A program made the position numbers and the translations under genes. A stretch of DNA of 56,581 nucleotides from positions 1 through 56,581 of the forward strand of contig CAMJKP010000016.1 of assembly GCA_946406435.1 (NCBI GenBank), given 5' to 3'. This document shows, in pieces, positions 30,604-37,113 of this stretch. The stretch comes from an uncultured Prevotellaceae bacterium. Lineage in GTDB: Bacteria > Bacteroidota > Bacteroidia > Bacteroidales > Bacteroidaceae. The notes under the pieces were generated by a model. The model was not told the DNA's origin and did not search any database. It saw only the letters and a program-made list of their open reading frames with translations. Each line of letters starts with the position of its first letter. Position 1 is the first letter of the stretch.

Positions 30604-30830
30604 GGCTCATCTCCAAATATGTTATTAAATCCATCTGATCCTCCAGCATAACTGCCTTCATCCCAGATGCCTCCCATGCCTTTCGCAAACTCTTCGTTGC
30701 CACCGTTTCCTCCTGGATTTTCTCCAATAGCGGAAACTGTGTCCAACACACACTCATCATTCTCGCACACTATCATTTCTGCATAGGGTGCGATATAATG
30801 CCTTCTTATATTTGTGATTTTCAAAGTCAT
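30600..30830 (-). CDS. Small 76-residue protein heading the fimbrillin operon
   Basis: Short acidic, Gly/Asn-rich protein with an IRRHYIAPYAEMIVCENDE start. Small proteins with a YIAP...I..E pattern are frequent and uncharacterised in Prevotella and Bacteroides, often next to fimbrillin or surface genes. There is no signal peptide or membrane helix. It is the first gene after the promoter at 30944-30975 and overlaps the next gene by 4 nt. Function unknown; the overlap and conserved start make it a real gene. Confidence 0.7.
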   Translation of the reverse strand: MTLKITNIRRHYIAPYAEMIVCENDECVLDTVSAIGENPGGNGGNEEFAKGMGGIWDEGSYAGGSDGFNNIFGDEP

Positions 30831-30943
30831 ATTTACCGTTTTTAGTTATAGGGTGCCTTCATCTTACAAACACTCTTTTACCTTTCAGACATTGGGAATA
30901 AGTCTAAGACTGGATTCAGCATATTCGTATTCAAAGTCTTGCA

Positions 30944-30975
30944 CAAATGTAATATTATTCTATCGCGCACGCAAA
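30944..30975 (-). promoter_or_regulatory. Promoter of the fimbrillin/giant-protein operon
   Basis: Minus strand: TTTG (30975-30972), 20 nt, TACATTTG (30951-30944), a full match to the Bacteroidetes consensus. Expected transcript start is near 30938, giving a leader of about 107 nt before the 76-codon gene. The remaining upstream sequence to about 31180 is AT-rich with no gene. Confidence 0.75.
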
Positions 30976-31195
30976 CAAAACGGAAATAAAAGCCAATAAA
31001 TTAGCATTTTTTAACACAAAAATGACATTTTACCCTTAATTTTGTTTAATTTACATAGCAAAATCACAGGCAAAACACTTAAAAATGACCTTAGTCTTAA
31101 AACTTACAAAATCACAACAACTTTGCGTTATTTAACCGATTCGCATATCTTTTTAGTATCAATTCCAACCTTTTTCCACAAAGTTCTACCTTAGT

Positions 31196-31437
31196 TCTTC
31201 CACTTGTAGGAAGCAAGTCCGTTCCACCTCCGATTCAAATCCGATTCTGGTCCGATTCTCCTTCGCTTTTCCTTCGCTTCTAATCCGCTTTAAGTCCACT
31301 ATGCCTTCGCTCTTCTTCCGATGTTCCTCTTCTCTTCCTCTTAACCAAACTCGATGAACCTCCCATTCTAGAGCGAAGAAAAAGCGAAGGTTCATCGAGT
31401 TTGGTTCGAAGGCATAACGAAGTATGATACTTGGCAA
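31196..31437. repeat. Purine/pyrimidine-biased repeat R2 after cdaA
   Basis: The plus strand consists of degenerate words such as CCGATTCTCCTTCGCTTTTC and TAATCCGCTTTAAGTCC, as in R1. The 3' half holds an inverted pair, CCAAACTCGATGAACC (about 31344-31359) with GGTTCATCGAGTTTGG (about 31391-31406), inside a larger pair built on ATGCCTTCG/CGAAGGCAT. It begins at the cdaA stop codon. The minus-strand 83-codon frame within it is a translation of repeat sequence and is not a gene. Confidence 0.75.
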
Positions 31438-32211
31438 CTACTTTCCAAGTTCTTCATTAAGCAGACTTTCAAGATTCTCAGCAGAGAGCCTCAAACGGAA
31501 TTGCCCATTGATAGCAGCACTTATCCTGCCCGTCTCCTCCGAAACAACAATACAGAGGGCATCACTTGCCTGTGACATTCCCATAGCCGCACGATGACGA
31601 AGTCCCAACTCTCTCGGAATATTCAGGTCATGACTGACAGGCAAGATACATCCCGCAGCCTTGATTCTATGATTACTTATGATCATCGCGCCATCATGCA
31701 AAGGCGAGTTCTTAAAAAAGATATTTTCTATCAGTCGCTGATTGATATTTGCATCTATGGTATCACCAGTCTCTACAATCTCATTAAGACTGGAATGACG
31801 TTCTATCACAATTAATGCTCCAACCTTACCTCTCGCCATGCTCTGACAAGCCATTACGATAGCCATAACCTTCTCACGGTCAACCTCTTCCTTCTTCTGG
31901 TCATTCGATGAGAAGAACTTTAGCATAGTACGTATTCTATTATGTCCTCCAAGGTTGTTCAGGAACTTTCGAATTTCATCCTGGAAAAGTATCAGAATCG
32001 CGAGTGAACCTACGCCCACCAACTTATCAAGAATGGCTCCGAGAAGACGCATCTCCACCACCCTACTAACCAACAGCCAGATAAGGATGAACACCAGAAT
32101 ACCAATGAACACATTGATAGATCTCGATTCTCTCATGAACCGATAGGTGTAATATAGCATAATTGCTACAAGGAATATATCAATTGCGTCTTTTATTTCA
32201 AATGAGAACAT
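31438..32211 (-). CDS. cdaA: Membrane diadenylate cyclase (c-di-AMP synthase)
   Basis: Makes cyclic di-AMP from two ATP at the inner membrane; in related bacteria c-di-AMP controls potassium uptake and envelope stress. The 257-residue product has three N-terminal membrane helices (about residues 8-80) and a DisA_N (DAC) domain with the catalytic DGA motif in SPLHDGAMII and the RHR motif in GLRHRAAMG. Also called dacA. In many Bacteroidetes it neighbours folP; here folP is close by but on the other strand, with fur and an inserted element between. It follows fur with palindrome P6 in the gap. Confidence 0.95.
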   Translation of the reverse strand: MFSFEIKDAIDIFLVAIMLYYTYRFMRESRSINVFIGILVFILIWLLVSRVVEMRLLGAILDKLVGVGSLAILILFQDEIRKFLNNLGGHNRIRTMLKFFSSNDQKKEEVDREKVMAIVMACQSMARGKVGALIVIERHSSLNEIVETGDTIDANINQRLIENIFFKNSPLHDGAMIISNHRIKAAGCILPVSHDLNIPRELGLRHRAAMGMSQASDALCIVVSEETGRISAAINGQFRLRLSAENLESLLNEELGK

Positions 32212-32223
32212 AGAATAATATTT

Positions 32224-32321
32224 TCAAGTTAAGAGTTAAGAGTGAGAAGTGAAGAAACTAGATTTGTCTTTCAAATTTGTGAATTTATCATTTTTCACTC
32301 TTCACTTTTCGTTCTTCACTT
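32224..32321. repeat. Imperfect palindrome P6 after fur (AGTGAAGAA word)
   Basis: Left arm AAGTTAAGAGTTAAGAGTGA and GAAGTGAAGAA; right arm TTTTTCACTCTTCACTTTTC and TTCTTCACTT. The word is the same as in P5. On the minus strand the palindrome overlaps the fur stop: the terminal AAG TGA of fur is the edge of the repeat. Confidence 0.8.
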
Positions 32322-32735
32322 AATAGCGCATTCCGGGCACAACCCCTTCAGCACATAATTCACGCTTTGCAACTTAAAGCCGGGAGGAAGCGGGACCTCT
32401 GGCACATGCACTTGTTTCAAGCAAAATGTCCTTCCACACTTCACACAGGCAAAATGCGTATGCTCCTCATCTTCATCCCTTTCGATATCTCCATCCACAG
32501 CATATTTCACAGACCCAGAACCGTCGTCAATGGCATGAATCAAACCATTGAGAAGGAAGAGGTTAAGCGTACGTGAAATTGTTGATTTATCGATAGTGAG
32601 TAGAATATGCTCCAACTGCGTGAGCGATACAGCCTCATCACCACGCCACATGGCACGGAGAATCATCAATCGGTTTGCCGTCGGCTTTATGTCATGGTGC
32701 TGCAATTTTTGCAGGAAGAACTCTTCATCTTTCAT
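32316..32735 (-). CDS. Fur-family metal- or peroxide-responsive repressor
   Basis: Winged-helix regulator of the Fur/PerR/Zur family, 139 residues from ATG 32735, the usual family length. The open frame continues to 32846, but the promoter (32744-32775) lies inside that extension, which argues for the shorter start. The N-terminal domain has the DNA-binding helix ISRTLNLFLLNGLIH. The C-terminal domain has HTHFACVKCGR and GLCPECAIK, two CxxC pairs that form the structural zinc site. Which metal it senses cannot be told from the sequence. Probably transcribed with cdaA. The stop codon is contributed by palindrome P6. Confidence 0.88.
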   Translation of the reverse strand: MKDEEFFLQKLQHHDIKPTANRLMILRAMWRGDEAVSLTQLEHILLTIDKSTISRTLNLFLLNGLIHAIDDGSGSVKYAVDGDIERDEDEEHTHFACVKCGRTFCLKQVHVPEVPLPPGFKLQSVNYVLKGLCPECAIK

Positions 32736-32743
32736 ATTGTGCA

Positions 32744-32775
32744 CAAAATTACTGAAAATTTCACGTTCTTGCAAA
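32744..32775 (-). promoter_or_regulatory. Promoter of fur, leaving almost no leader
   Basis: Minus strand: TTTG (32775-32772), 20 nt, TAATTTTG (32751-32744). Only 8 nt separate the -7 element from the ATG at 32735, so the mRNA should be leaderless or nearly so. Confidence 0.7.
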
Positions 32776-32816
32776 TATTTATCAGAAATTAACGCAAGTT
32801 TGTAAAACATTTTTTC

Positions 32817-32824
32817 TACCTTTG
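32817..32824 (+). promoter_or_regulatory. Possible -7 element driving the GxxExxY element and folP
   Basis: TACCTTTG on the plus strand, 32 nt before the left hairpin of element A. No good TTTG lies 19-21 nt upstream (the nearest is 14 nt away), so this is weaker than the other promoters here. It would make fur and the folP side divergent. Confidence 0.4.
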
Positions 32825-32855
32825 CAGAGAAAATTCCCACGCACAAAATAAAAAC

Positions 32856-33495
32856 GCACCTCCGGTGCTTGTGAGACGGAACAAAAATTATTCACGATGA
32901 CCAGAAAATTTAATCCAGAAAATTATATTTTTTGTCGCATCAAAAAATCATCTTTGAATGGATGAGCTAATGGAACACGAGAAAATGCCACGTGACAAAT
33001 ACATACAACTGTATGAATCTGTCGGGGCTGCTATGGAGGTTTATAATATCCTTCATAGAGGAATGGAAGAGGCCATCTATCAAGAAGCATTAGAGATGGA
33101 GTTAACCTCCAGAAACATACCTTTTGTTCCACAACAAACGCTTTACACTTGGTATAAGGGTAAGCAACTGAAAAAAGAGTATATAGCAGACATCGTGACA
33201 TATTCTGATGTGGTTCTTGAACTCAAATCTGTTTCAAAAATCATTACAGATCATAGAGCACAACTATTCAACTATCTTCGAATAAGCAAAAGCAAGTGCG
33301 GAGCTTTAATTAACTTTGGAGATAAAAGCTTTTATTGCGAACGATACTGGTATGTAGATCGGTTGGACGAGTTCTTACTTCTCACAAAAGAGAATCTCAA
33401 CAACATCGTGAGTAATAAAGAATAAAAATTTTCTGGATTAAATTTTCTGGTCATCGTGAATAATTTTTGTTCCAGAAAAACGGCAGCTTGCTGCC
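32856..33495 (+). mobile_element. Element A: hairpin-ended inverted-repeat element carrying a GxxExxY gene
   Basis: Order: mini-hairpin GCACC-TCC-GGTGC (32856-32868); left arm 32878-32924; GxxExxY gene 32958-33425; right arm 33427-33473; mini-palindrome GGCAGC-TT-GCTGCC (33482-33495). The arms are perfect reverse complements over 47 bp, starting GGAACAAAAATTATTCACGA on the left. The gene's TAA ends one base before the right arm. folP begins 30 nt after the element. There is no transposase and no obvious target duplication. Two gene-less relatives (34403-34543, 45727-45854) share the same end hairpins, so the unit is real. Confidence 0.75.
32958..33425 (+). CDS. GxxExxY protein (PD-(D/E)XK-superfamily-like)
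   Basis: A 155-residue protein with the family signature G-M-E-E-A-I-Y (G35, E38, Y41) in the segment LHRGMEEAIYQEALEMEL. A nuclease-fold core follows: D78 in YIADIV and E88-L-K90 in VVLELKSV fit a D...ExK active site. The family (TIGR04256; Pfam PDDEXK_3) is uncharacterised and often multi-copy. There is no signal peptide. The gene fits exactly between the 47-bp inverted arms of element A, 33 nt after the left one. Nuclease activity is inference from the motif; a role in moving or maintaining the element is plausible but unproven. Confidence 0.88.
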   Translation: MDELMEHEKMPRDKYIQLYESVGAAMEVYNILHRGMEEAIYQEALEMELTSRNIPFVPQQTLYTWYKGKQLKKEYIADIVTYSDVVLELKSVSKIITDHRAQLFNYLRISKSKCGALINFGDKSFYCERYWYVDRLDEFLLLTKENLNNIVSNKE

Positions 33496-33525
33496 AAGCA
33501 TTAAAGATAATTTTCTTGAAACTAA

Positions 33526-34389
33526 ATGCAGATATCAGTTCATAACAAGACATTAGACCTATCAACACCACAGGTGATGGGAATACTCAACGTGACTCCA
33601 GATAGTTTCTATGCAGGAAGTCGCAAGCAGACAGAACAGGAGATTGCAGAACGCACCAATCAGATAATACAGGAAGGTGGCAAGATAATTGATGTTGGTG
33701 CCTTCTCTACCCGACCTGGCCCTGCAGATGTCAGCGAGGAAGAAGAGCTTCTCCGTATGCATAACGGACTCGCCATTGTCCGTCGGGAGCAGCCTGATGC
33801 CCTCGTGTCTATCGACACATTCCGACCATCAGTAGCCCGTATGGCTGTCGAGGAGTTTGGAGCAGATATCATAAACGACATTTCTGAAGGACGAGGCTAT
33901 TACAACAATACCGCTAACGAAAATGCGAAAGTGGATATAGACATAAACGAAGACAAGCCTTCGGACATTCTTCTTGAGGTTGCACGATTGCAAGTACCTT
34001 ATATCCTAATGTCGCTTCAGGCAGATCTTGAGAATACCGTTTCCGTCTTTCTAAAGAAGATAAAGGTTCTCAACTCAATCGGCGTAAAGGATATCATTCT
34101 TGATCCTGGCTACGGCTTTGGTAAAGACATCATCAAGGGCAACTACTCCCTTCTCGCCGCCCAGCAGGAGTTAAAGGACACGTTCAATCTTCCTCTCCTC
34201 GTCAGCATTTCAAGAAAGCGCATGATATGGCGACTCCTCGATTCCTCTGCTGATGAAGCCCTCAATGGCACTACCGCCCTCAACACTCTCGCCCTCGACC
34301 GAGGTGCCGACATTCTCCGAGTGCATGATGTCCGTGCAGCCGTGGAGGCAACGAAGATTTACCTCGCACTTAAAGAAAATACCCAATAA
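33526..34389 (+). CDS. folP: Dihydropteroate synthase
   Basis: Joins p-aminobenzoate to the pterin diphosphate in folate synthesis; target of sulfonamides. The 287-residue product starts with the pterin-binding motif VMGILNVTPDSFYAG, then GGKIIDVGAFSTRPG, ADIINDIS and LDPGYGFGKD, and ends with the SRKRMIW and HDVRAAVEATK segments. The ATG at 33526 is 30 nt after element A and the stop at 34389 is 14 nt before element B, so folP is bracketed by related repeats. Confidence 0.96.
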   Translation: MQISVHNKTLDLSTPQVMGILNVTPDSFYAGSRKQTEQEIAERTNQIIQEGGKIIDVGAFSTRPGPADVSEEEELLRMHNGLAIVRREQPDALVSIDTFRPSVARMAVEEFGADIINDISEGRGYYNNTANENAKVDIDINEDKPSDILLEVARLQVPYILMSLQADLENTVSVFLKKIKVLNSIGVKDIILDPGYGFGKDIIKGNYSLLAAQQELKDTFNLPLLVSISRKRMIWRLLDSSADEALNGTTALNTLALDRGADILRVHDVRAAVEATKIYLALKENTQ

Positions 34390-34402
34390 GATTGCATAGA
34401 AT

Positions 34403-34543
34403 GCACCTTACGGTGCTTAGTTTGGAACAAAAATTCCCACAAATTGCCCAGAAAATTTCCAAAAACAAAAATAAATTTTCTGAATTAAATTTTCTGGTCA
34501 TCGTGAATAATTTTTGTTCCGTAAAAAATGGCAGCTTGCTGCC
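34403..34543 (+). repeat. Element B: gene-less relative of element A
   Basis: Left mini-hairpin GCACC-TTAC-GGTGC (34403-34416), right mini-palindrome GGCAGC-TT-GCTGCC (34530-34543, identical to A). The right arm 34475-34520 matches the right arm of A with one mismatch in 46 nt. The left arm (from 34424) is partly decayed, keeping GGAACAAAAATT and CCAGAAAATT. No coding sequence lies between the arms. It sits 14 nt after folP and 36 nt before argF'. Confidence 0.8.
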
Positions 34544-34579
34544 ACAGAAAAGAGAACTATAATTTAAAGGTAATTTATA

Positions 34580-35554
34580 ATGAAAACATTCTTCAACGCA
34601 AAAGACCTTGGCGACATCACAGCAGCACTTGCCGAGGCACAAGAAGTGAAGGCCAACCGCTATGGTTATCAGCACCTTGGCAAGAACAAGACCTTGCTCA
34701 TGGTGTTCTTCAACAACTCTCTCCGCACACGCCTCTCTACCCAGAAGGCAGCTATGAACCTCGGTATGAACGTCATCGTTCTTGACGTGAACGCTGGTGC
34801 ATGGAAACTCGAAACTGAGCGTGGCGTTATCATGGATGGCGACAAGTCTGAGCACCTCCTTGAGGCAATTCCAGTAATGGGCAGTTTCTGCGACCTTATC
34901 GGCATCCGCTCTTTCGCAGGTCTCACAGATCGCGAGTACGACTATGCCGAGACTATCGTAAACCAGTTTGTGAAATATGCAGGAAAGCCAGTCTTCGCTA
35001 TGGAGACAGCTACCGTACATCCTCTTCAGGCTTTTGCCGACCTTATCACAATAGAGGAGCACAAGACAACAGAGCGCGTAAAGGCAGTCCTCACATGGGC
35101 ACCTCATTGCCGTTGTCTGCCACAGGCTGTACCAAACTCATTCGCAGAGTGGATGCTCGCAGCACCAGACGTTGATCTCGTTATCACTCACCCAGAAGGC
35201 TATGAGCTTGATCCTAAGTTCACAGAGGGTGCAACTATCGAATATGATCAGAAGAAAGCTTTCGAGGGTGCTGATTTCATCTACGCAAAGAACTGGTCTT
35301 GCCCAGGCGTTACCGTTCCTGAGAAATACGGTAAGATACTGACCGACTATAAGGAAATGGCTCATTGGACTGTTGATGCAGAGCACATGTCATGGACTAA
35401 CAACGGAAAGTTCCTGCATTGTCTCCCAGTTCGTCGTGGTCTTATTGTTACTGACGATGTTATCGAGAGCAAGAACTCTCTCGTTATCCCAGAGGCAGCC
35501 AATCGCGAAATCTCTGCACAGGTTGTTATCAAGAGAATGCTTGAAGCTTTATAA
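34580..35554 (+). CDS. argF': N-succinyl/acetylornithine carbamoyltransferase (ArgF')
   Basis: Transfers carbamoyl phosphate to an N-acylated ornithine in the variant arginine pathway of Bacteroidetes. The 324-residue product has the carbamoyl-phosphate motif SLRTR (residues 48-52), HPLQAFADL and HCLPVRRG, and closely resembles the structurally known B. fragilis enzyme as I remember it. In that enzyme Pro90 favours the N-succinyl substrate and Glu at the same position favours N-acetyl. Here, by ungapped alignment to the start, position 90 is Ser (DGDKSEH), so the acyl preference is uncertain. Second gene after element B; no other arg genes nearby. Confidence 0.92.
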   Translation: MKTFFNAKDLGDITAALAEAQEVKANRYGYQHLGKNKTLLMVFFNNSLRTRLSTQKAAMNLGMNVIVLDVNAGAWKLETERGVIMDGDKSEHLLEAIPVMGSFCDLIGIRSFAGLTDREYDYAETIVNQFVKYAGKPVFAMETATVHPLQAFADLITIEEHKTTERVKAVLTWAPHCRCLPQAVPNSFAEWMLAAPDVDLVITHPEGYELDPKFTEGATIEYDQKKAFEGADFIYAKNWSCPGVTVPEKYGKILTDYKEMAHWTVDAEHMSWTNNGKFLHCLPVRRGLIVTDDVIESKNSLVIPEAANREISAQVVIKRMLEAL

Positions 35555-35563
35555 TAAAAGAAA

Positions 35564-35620
35564 AAAATGACGACCCTCTCATCGCTCCCCTTTAAGGGAG
35601 ATTTAGAGAGTCGTCATTTT
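35564..35620. terminator. Bidirectional terminator hairpin F between argF' and tRNA-Pro
   Basis: AAAATGACGAC (35564-35574) pairs with GTCGTCATTTT (35610-35620), continuing into CTCTC/GAGAG and a nested CTCCCCTTTAAGGGAG palindrome. A-rich and T-rich flanks on both sides suit termination of argF' (+) and of the tRNA (-). The inner core resembles repeat E at 38478-38563. Confidence 0.75.
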
Positions 35621-35630
35621 ATTTATTCTG

Positions 35631-35703
35631 TCGGGGTGACCAGACTCGAACTGGCGACTCCTACGTCCCGAACGTAGTGCGCTACCAACTGCGCTACACC
35701 CCG
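35631..35703 (-). tRNA. tRNA-Pro(CGG)
   Basis: 73 nt including the discriminator A. The acceptor CGGGGTG pairs with CACCCCG over seven pairs. The anticodon arm is CTACG-TTCGGGA-CGTAG, giving anticodon CGG. The T-loop is TTCGAGT. CCA is not encoded. A consensus promoter lies 32-63 nt upstream. Confidence 0.95.
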
Positions 35704-35734
35704 CTATCTGATTTCTATATCTCAAACAGCGTCG

Positions 35735-35766
35735 CAAAATTACTAATAATTTCTGACAATCACAAA
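35735..35766 (-). promoter_or_regulatory. Promoter of tRNA-Pro
   Basis: Minus strand: TTTG (35766-35763), 20 nt, TAATTTTG (35742-35735), full consensus match. Confidence 0.7.
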
Positions 35767-35822
35767 ATTTTTATTCTGAAAATTTCTCTCTAACCCAAAT
35801 TACTCACATTTCCACTAAACCA

Positions 35823-35957
35823 CTCCTCCCTTCCAAGTCCCATGTAAGTCCGTACCAAAGTCGGTGTAAGTCCCATTTTCCTCCCATTCTATGGAACGGA
35901 CTTGAAGTGGACTTGCAACGGATTTAAAGCGAAAGTGAAACGGAGGTGAGAGGAAGG
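35823..35957. repeat. Purine/pyrimidine-biased repeat R3
   Basis: The first half is pyrimidine-rich words (AAGTCCCATGTAAGTCC), the second purine-rich (GCGAAAGTGAAACGGAGG), centred on the CCTCCCATTCTATGGAACG junction. 35866-35889 equals, in reverse complement, 7353-7376 of R1 over 24 nt. Intergenic, between the tRNA-Pro promoter and the histidine kinase gene. Confidence 0.78.
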
Positions 35958-36035
35958 CAAAAGAAAAGACAGAGAATATCGAATTTTGCAATCCAGGAAA
36001 TACAAGTGTGTTTTTTCGAAAGTTTTTTGCGGGGA

Positions 36036-36199
36036 GGGTTTCACCACCCTATTTTTTGCGCTATAACAACTTGATAATCAAGAGATAATAATGGGTGAAA
36101 CCCTCTAAAAATAGTTACATCTTTCTTCTAGGGGTTTCACCTCATATAATTTATTGATAATCATCAAAATACACCCTAAAAACAGCAAAGGTGAAACCC
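36036..36199. repeat. Two 68-bp units bounded by inverted GGGTTTCACC
   Basis: Unit 1 (36036-36103) and unit 2 (36132-36199) each begin GGGTTTCACC and end GGTGAAACCC, and both are exactly 68 bp. Reading unit 1 in reverse complement places its TTGATTATCAA at the same offset (22) as TTGATAATCAT in unit 2, so they are diverged inverted copies. They fill the 130 bp downstream of the histidine kinase stop. No coding content. Confidence 0.8.
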
Positions 36200-36231
36200 T
36201 CTTGTATAAAAACTTTTGATTTTTTCAAAAG

Positions 36232-37113
36232 CTACTTGAATGTGATGGTAAATTCTGTACTTTGCTCATCGCTCTTGGTGAGTTCGAGCGTTCCGTTATG
36301 GGCACGCATTATCTGACGTGAGAGACTGAGACCTATACCTGAACCTTCCGGCTTAGTGGTGAAGAAAGGAATGAAAATCTGCTCCTGACTCTCAGGAGTT
36401 ATTGGCGCGCCATCGTTTGCTACGTGAATGAGAGTCTGCTCATTACTATCAATCTCTGCACCTATGCGTATATGGCTTGCACCTGCCTGAATGGCATTCT
36501 TGATAAGATTGATAAGAATACGACTGATTTGCGACTCATCTGCATAGATCAGAATATCGTCAGTATCAGGATGATAAGTGCATTCAACACCAGCCTCAGC
36601 ACATTGTTCGCTTGTAAGTTCGATAACCTGACCGACAAGTGAGTTGAGCATAAGAGCTTTCAACACGGGTTTTGCCACACCAGCCAATTCCCGATAGGAC
36701 TCAACAAAATGGATAAGATCCTTTGAAGATGAGGAAATAGTTTCAAGACCAGCCTTGATATCCATTTCCCTTTCCTCTTCTGGTTGGCTAGCACTACGGC
36801 TCAAGGCCTCACTTAGCGATGCTATCGGACTTACCGTATTCATGATTTCGTGAGTCAGAACGCGGATAAGCTTTGTCCACGACTCCTGCTCATTCTGCTG
36901 TCGTCTACGCTCTACAATCCACTTGATTCTGTTCAGGGTCTTATTGAACCTTGTATTCTCCTGAAACTTGAAGTTAAACTCCCCATCCTCAAAGGCATCA
37001 AGCATATACTCCAGTTTCTTGCGATCCTTCTCACGCACATATATAGCAGTTATGACCGCTGTAATTACAACGGTCATAATTATTGCCAATATGATGAACC
37101 AATTCTGCATCAT
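36232..37113 (-). CDS. Sensor histidine kinase of an NtrB/NtrC-type pair
   Basis: A 293-residue membrane kinase expected to phosphorylate the adjacent NtrC-family regulator. One N-terminal membrane helix (residues 5-25) leaves almost no periplasmic part, so any signal must be read in the membrane or cytoplasm. The H-box is LTHEIMNTVSPIASLSEAL (phospho-acceptor H88). The ATPase domain has N-box NLIKNAIQAG, a G1-like VANDGAPI, an F-box PFFTTKPEG and G2 GSGIGLSLS. Its ATG overlaps the regulator stop by 4 nt (ATGA), so the pair is translationally coupled. Confidence 0.93.
   Translation of the reverse strand: MMQNWFIILAIIMTVVITAVITAIYVREKDRKKLEYMLDAFEDGEFNFKFQENTRFNKTLNRIKWIVERRRQQNEQESWTKLIRVLTHEIMNTVSPIASLSEALSRSASQPEEEREMDIKAGLETISSSSKDLIHFVESYRELAGVAKPVLKALMLNSLVGQVIELTSEQCAEAGVECTYHPDTDDILIYADESQISRILINLIKNAIQAGASHIRIGAEIDSNEQTLIHVANDGAPITPESQEQIFIPFFTTKPEGSGIGLSLSRQIMRAHNGTLELTKSDEQSTEFTITFK

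Noticed and set aside
31186..31437. 83-codon minus-strand frame after cdaA
   Set aside because: It translates the strand-biased repeat R2 (Arg/Glu-rich) and has no independent evidence.
32736..32846. N-terminal extension of the Fur-family protein
   Set aside because: The extension contains the promoter and makes the protein 37 residues longer than usual.
32856..33495. Element A as an ordinary insertion sequence
   Set aside because: No transposase, no clear target-site duplication, and the only gene is a GxxExxY protein.
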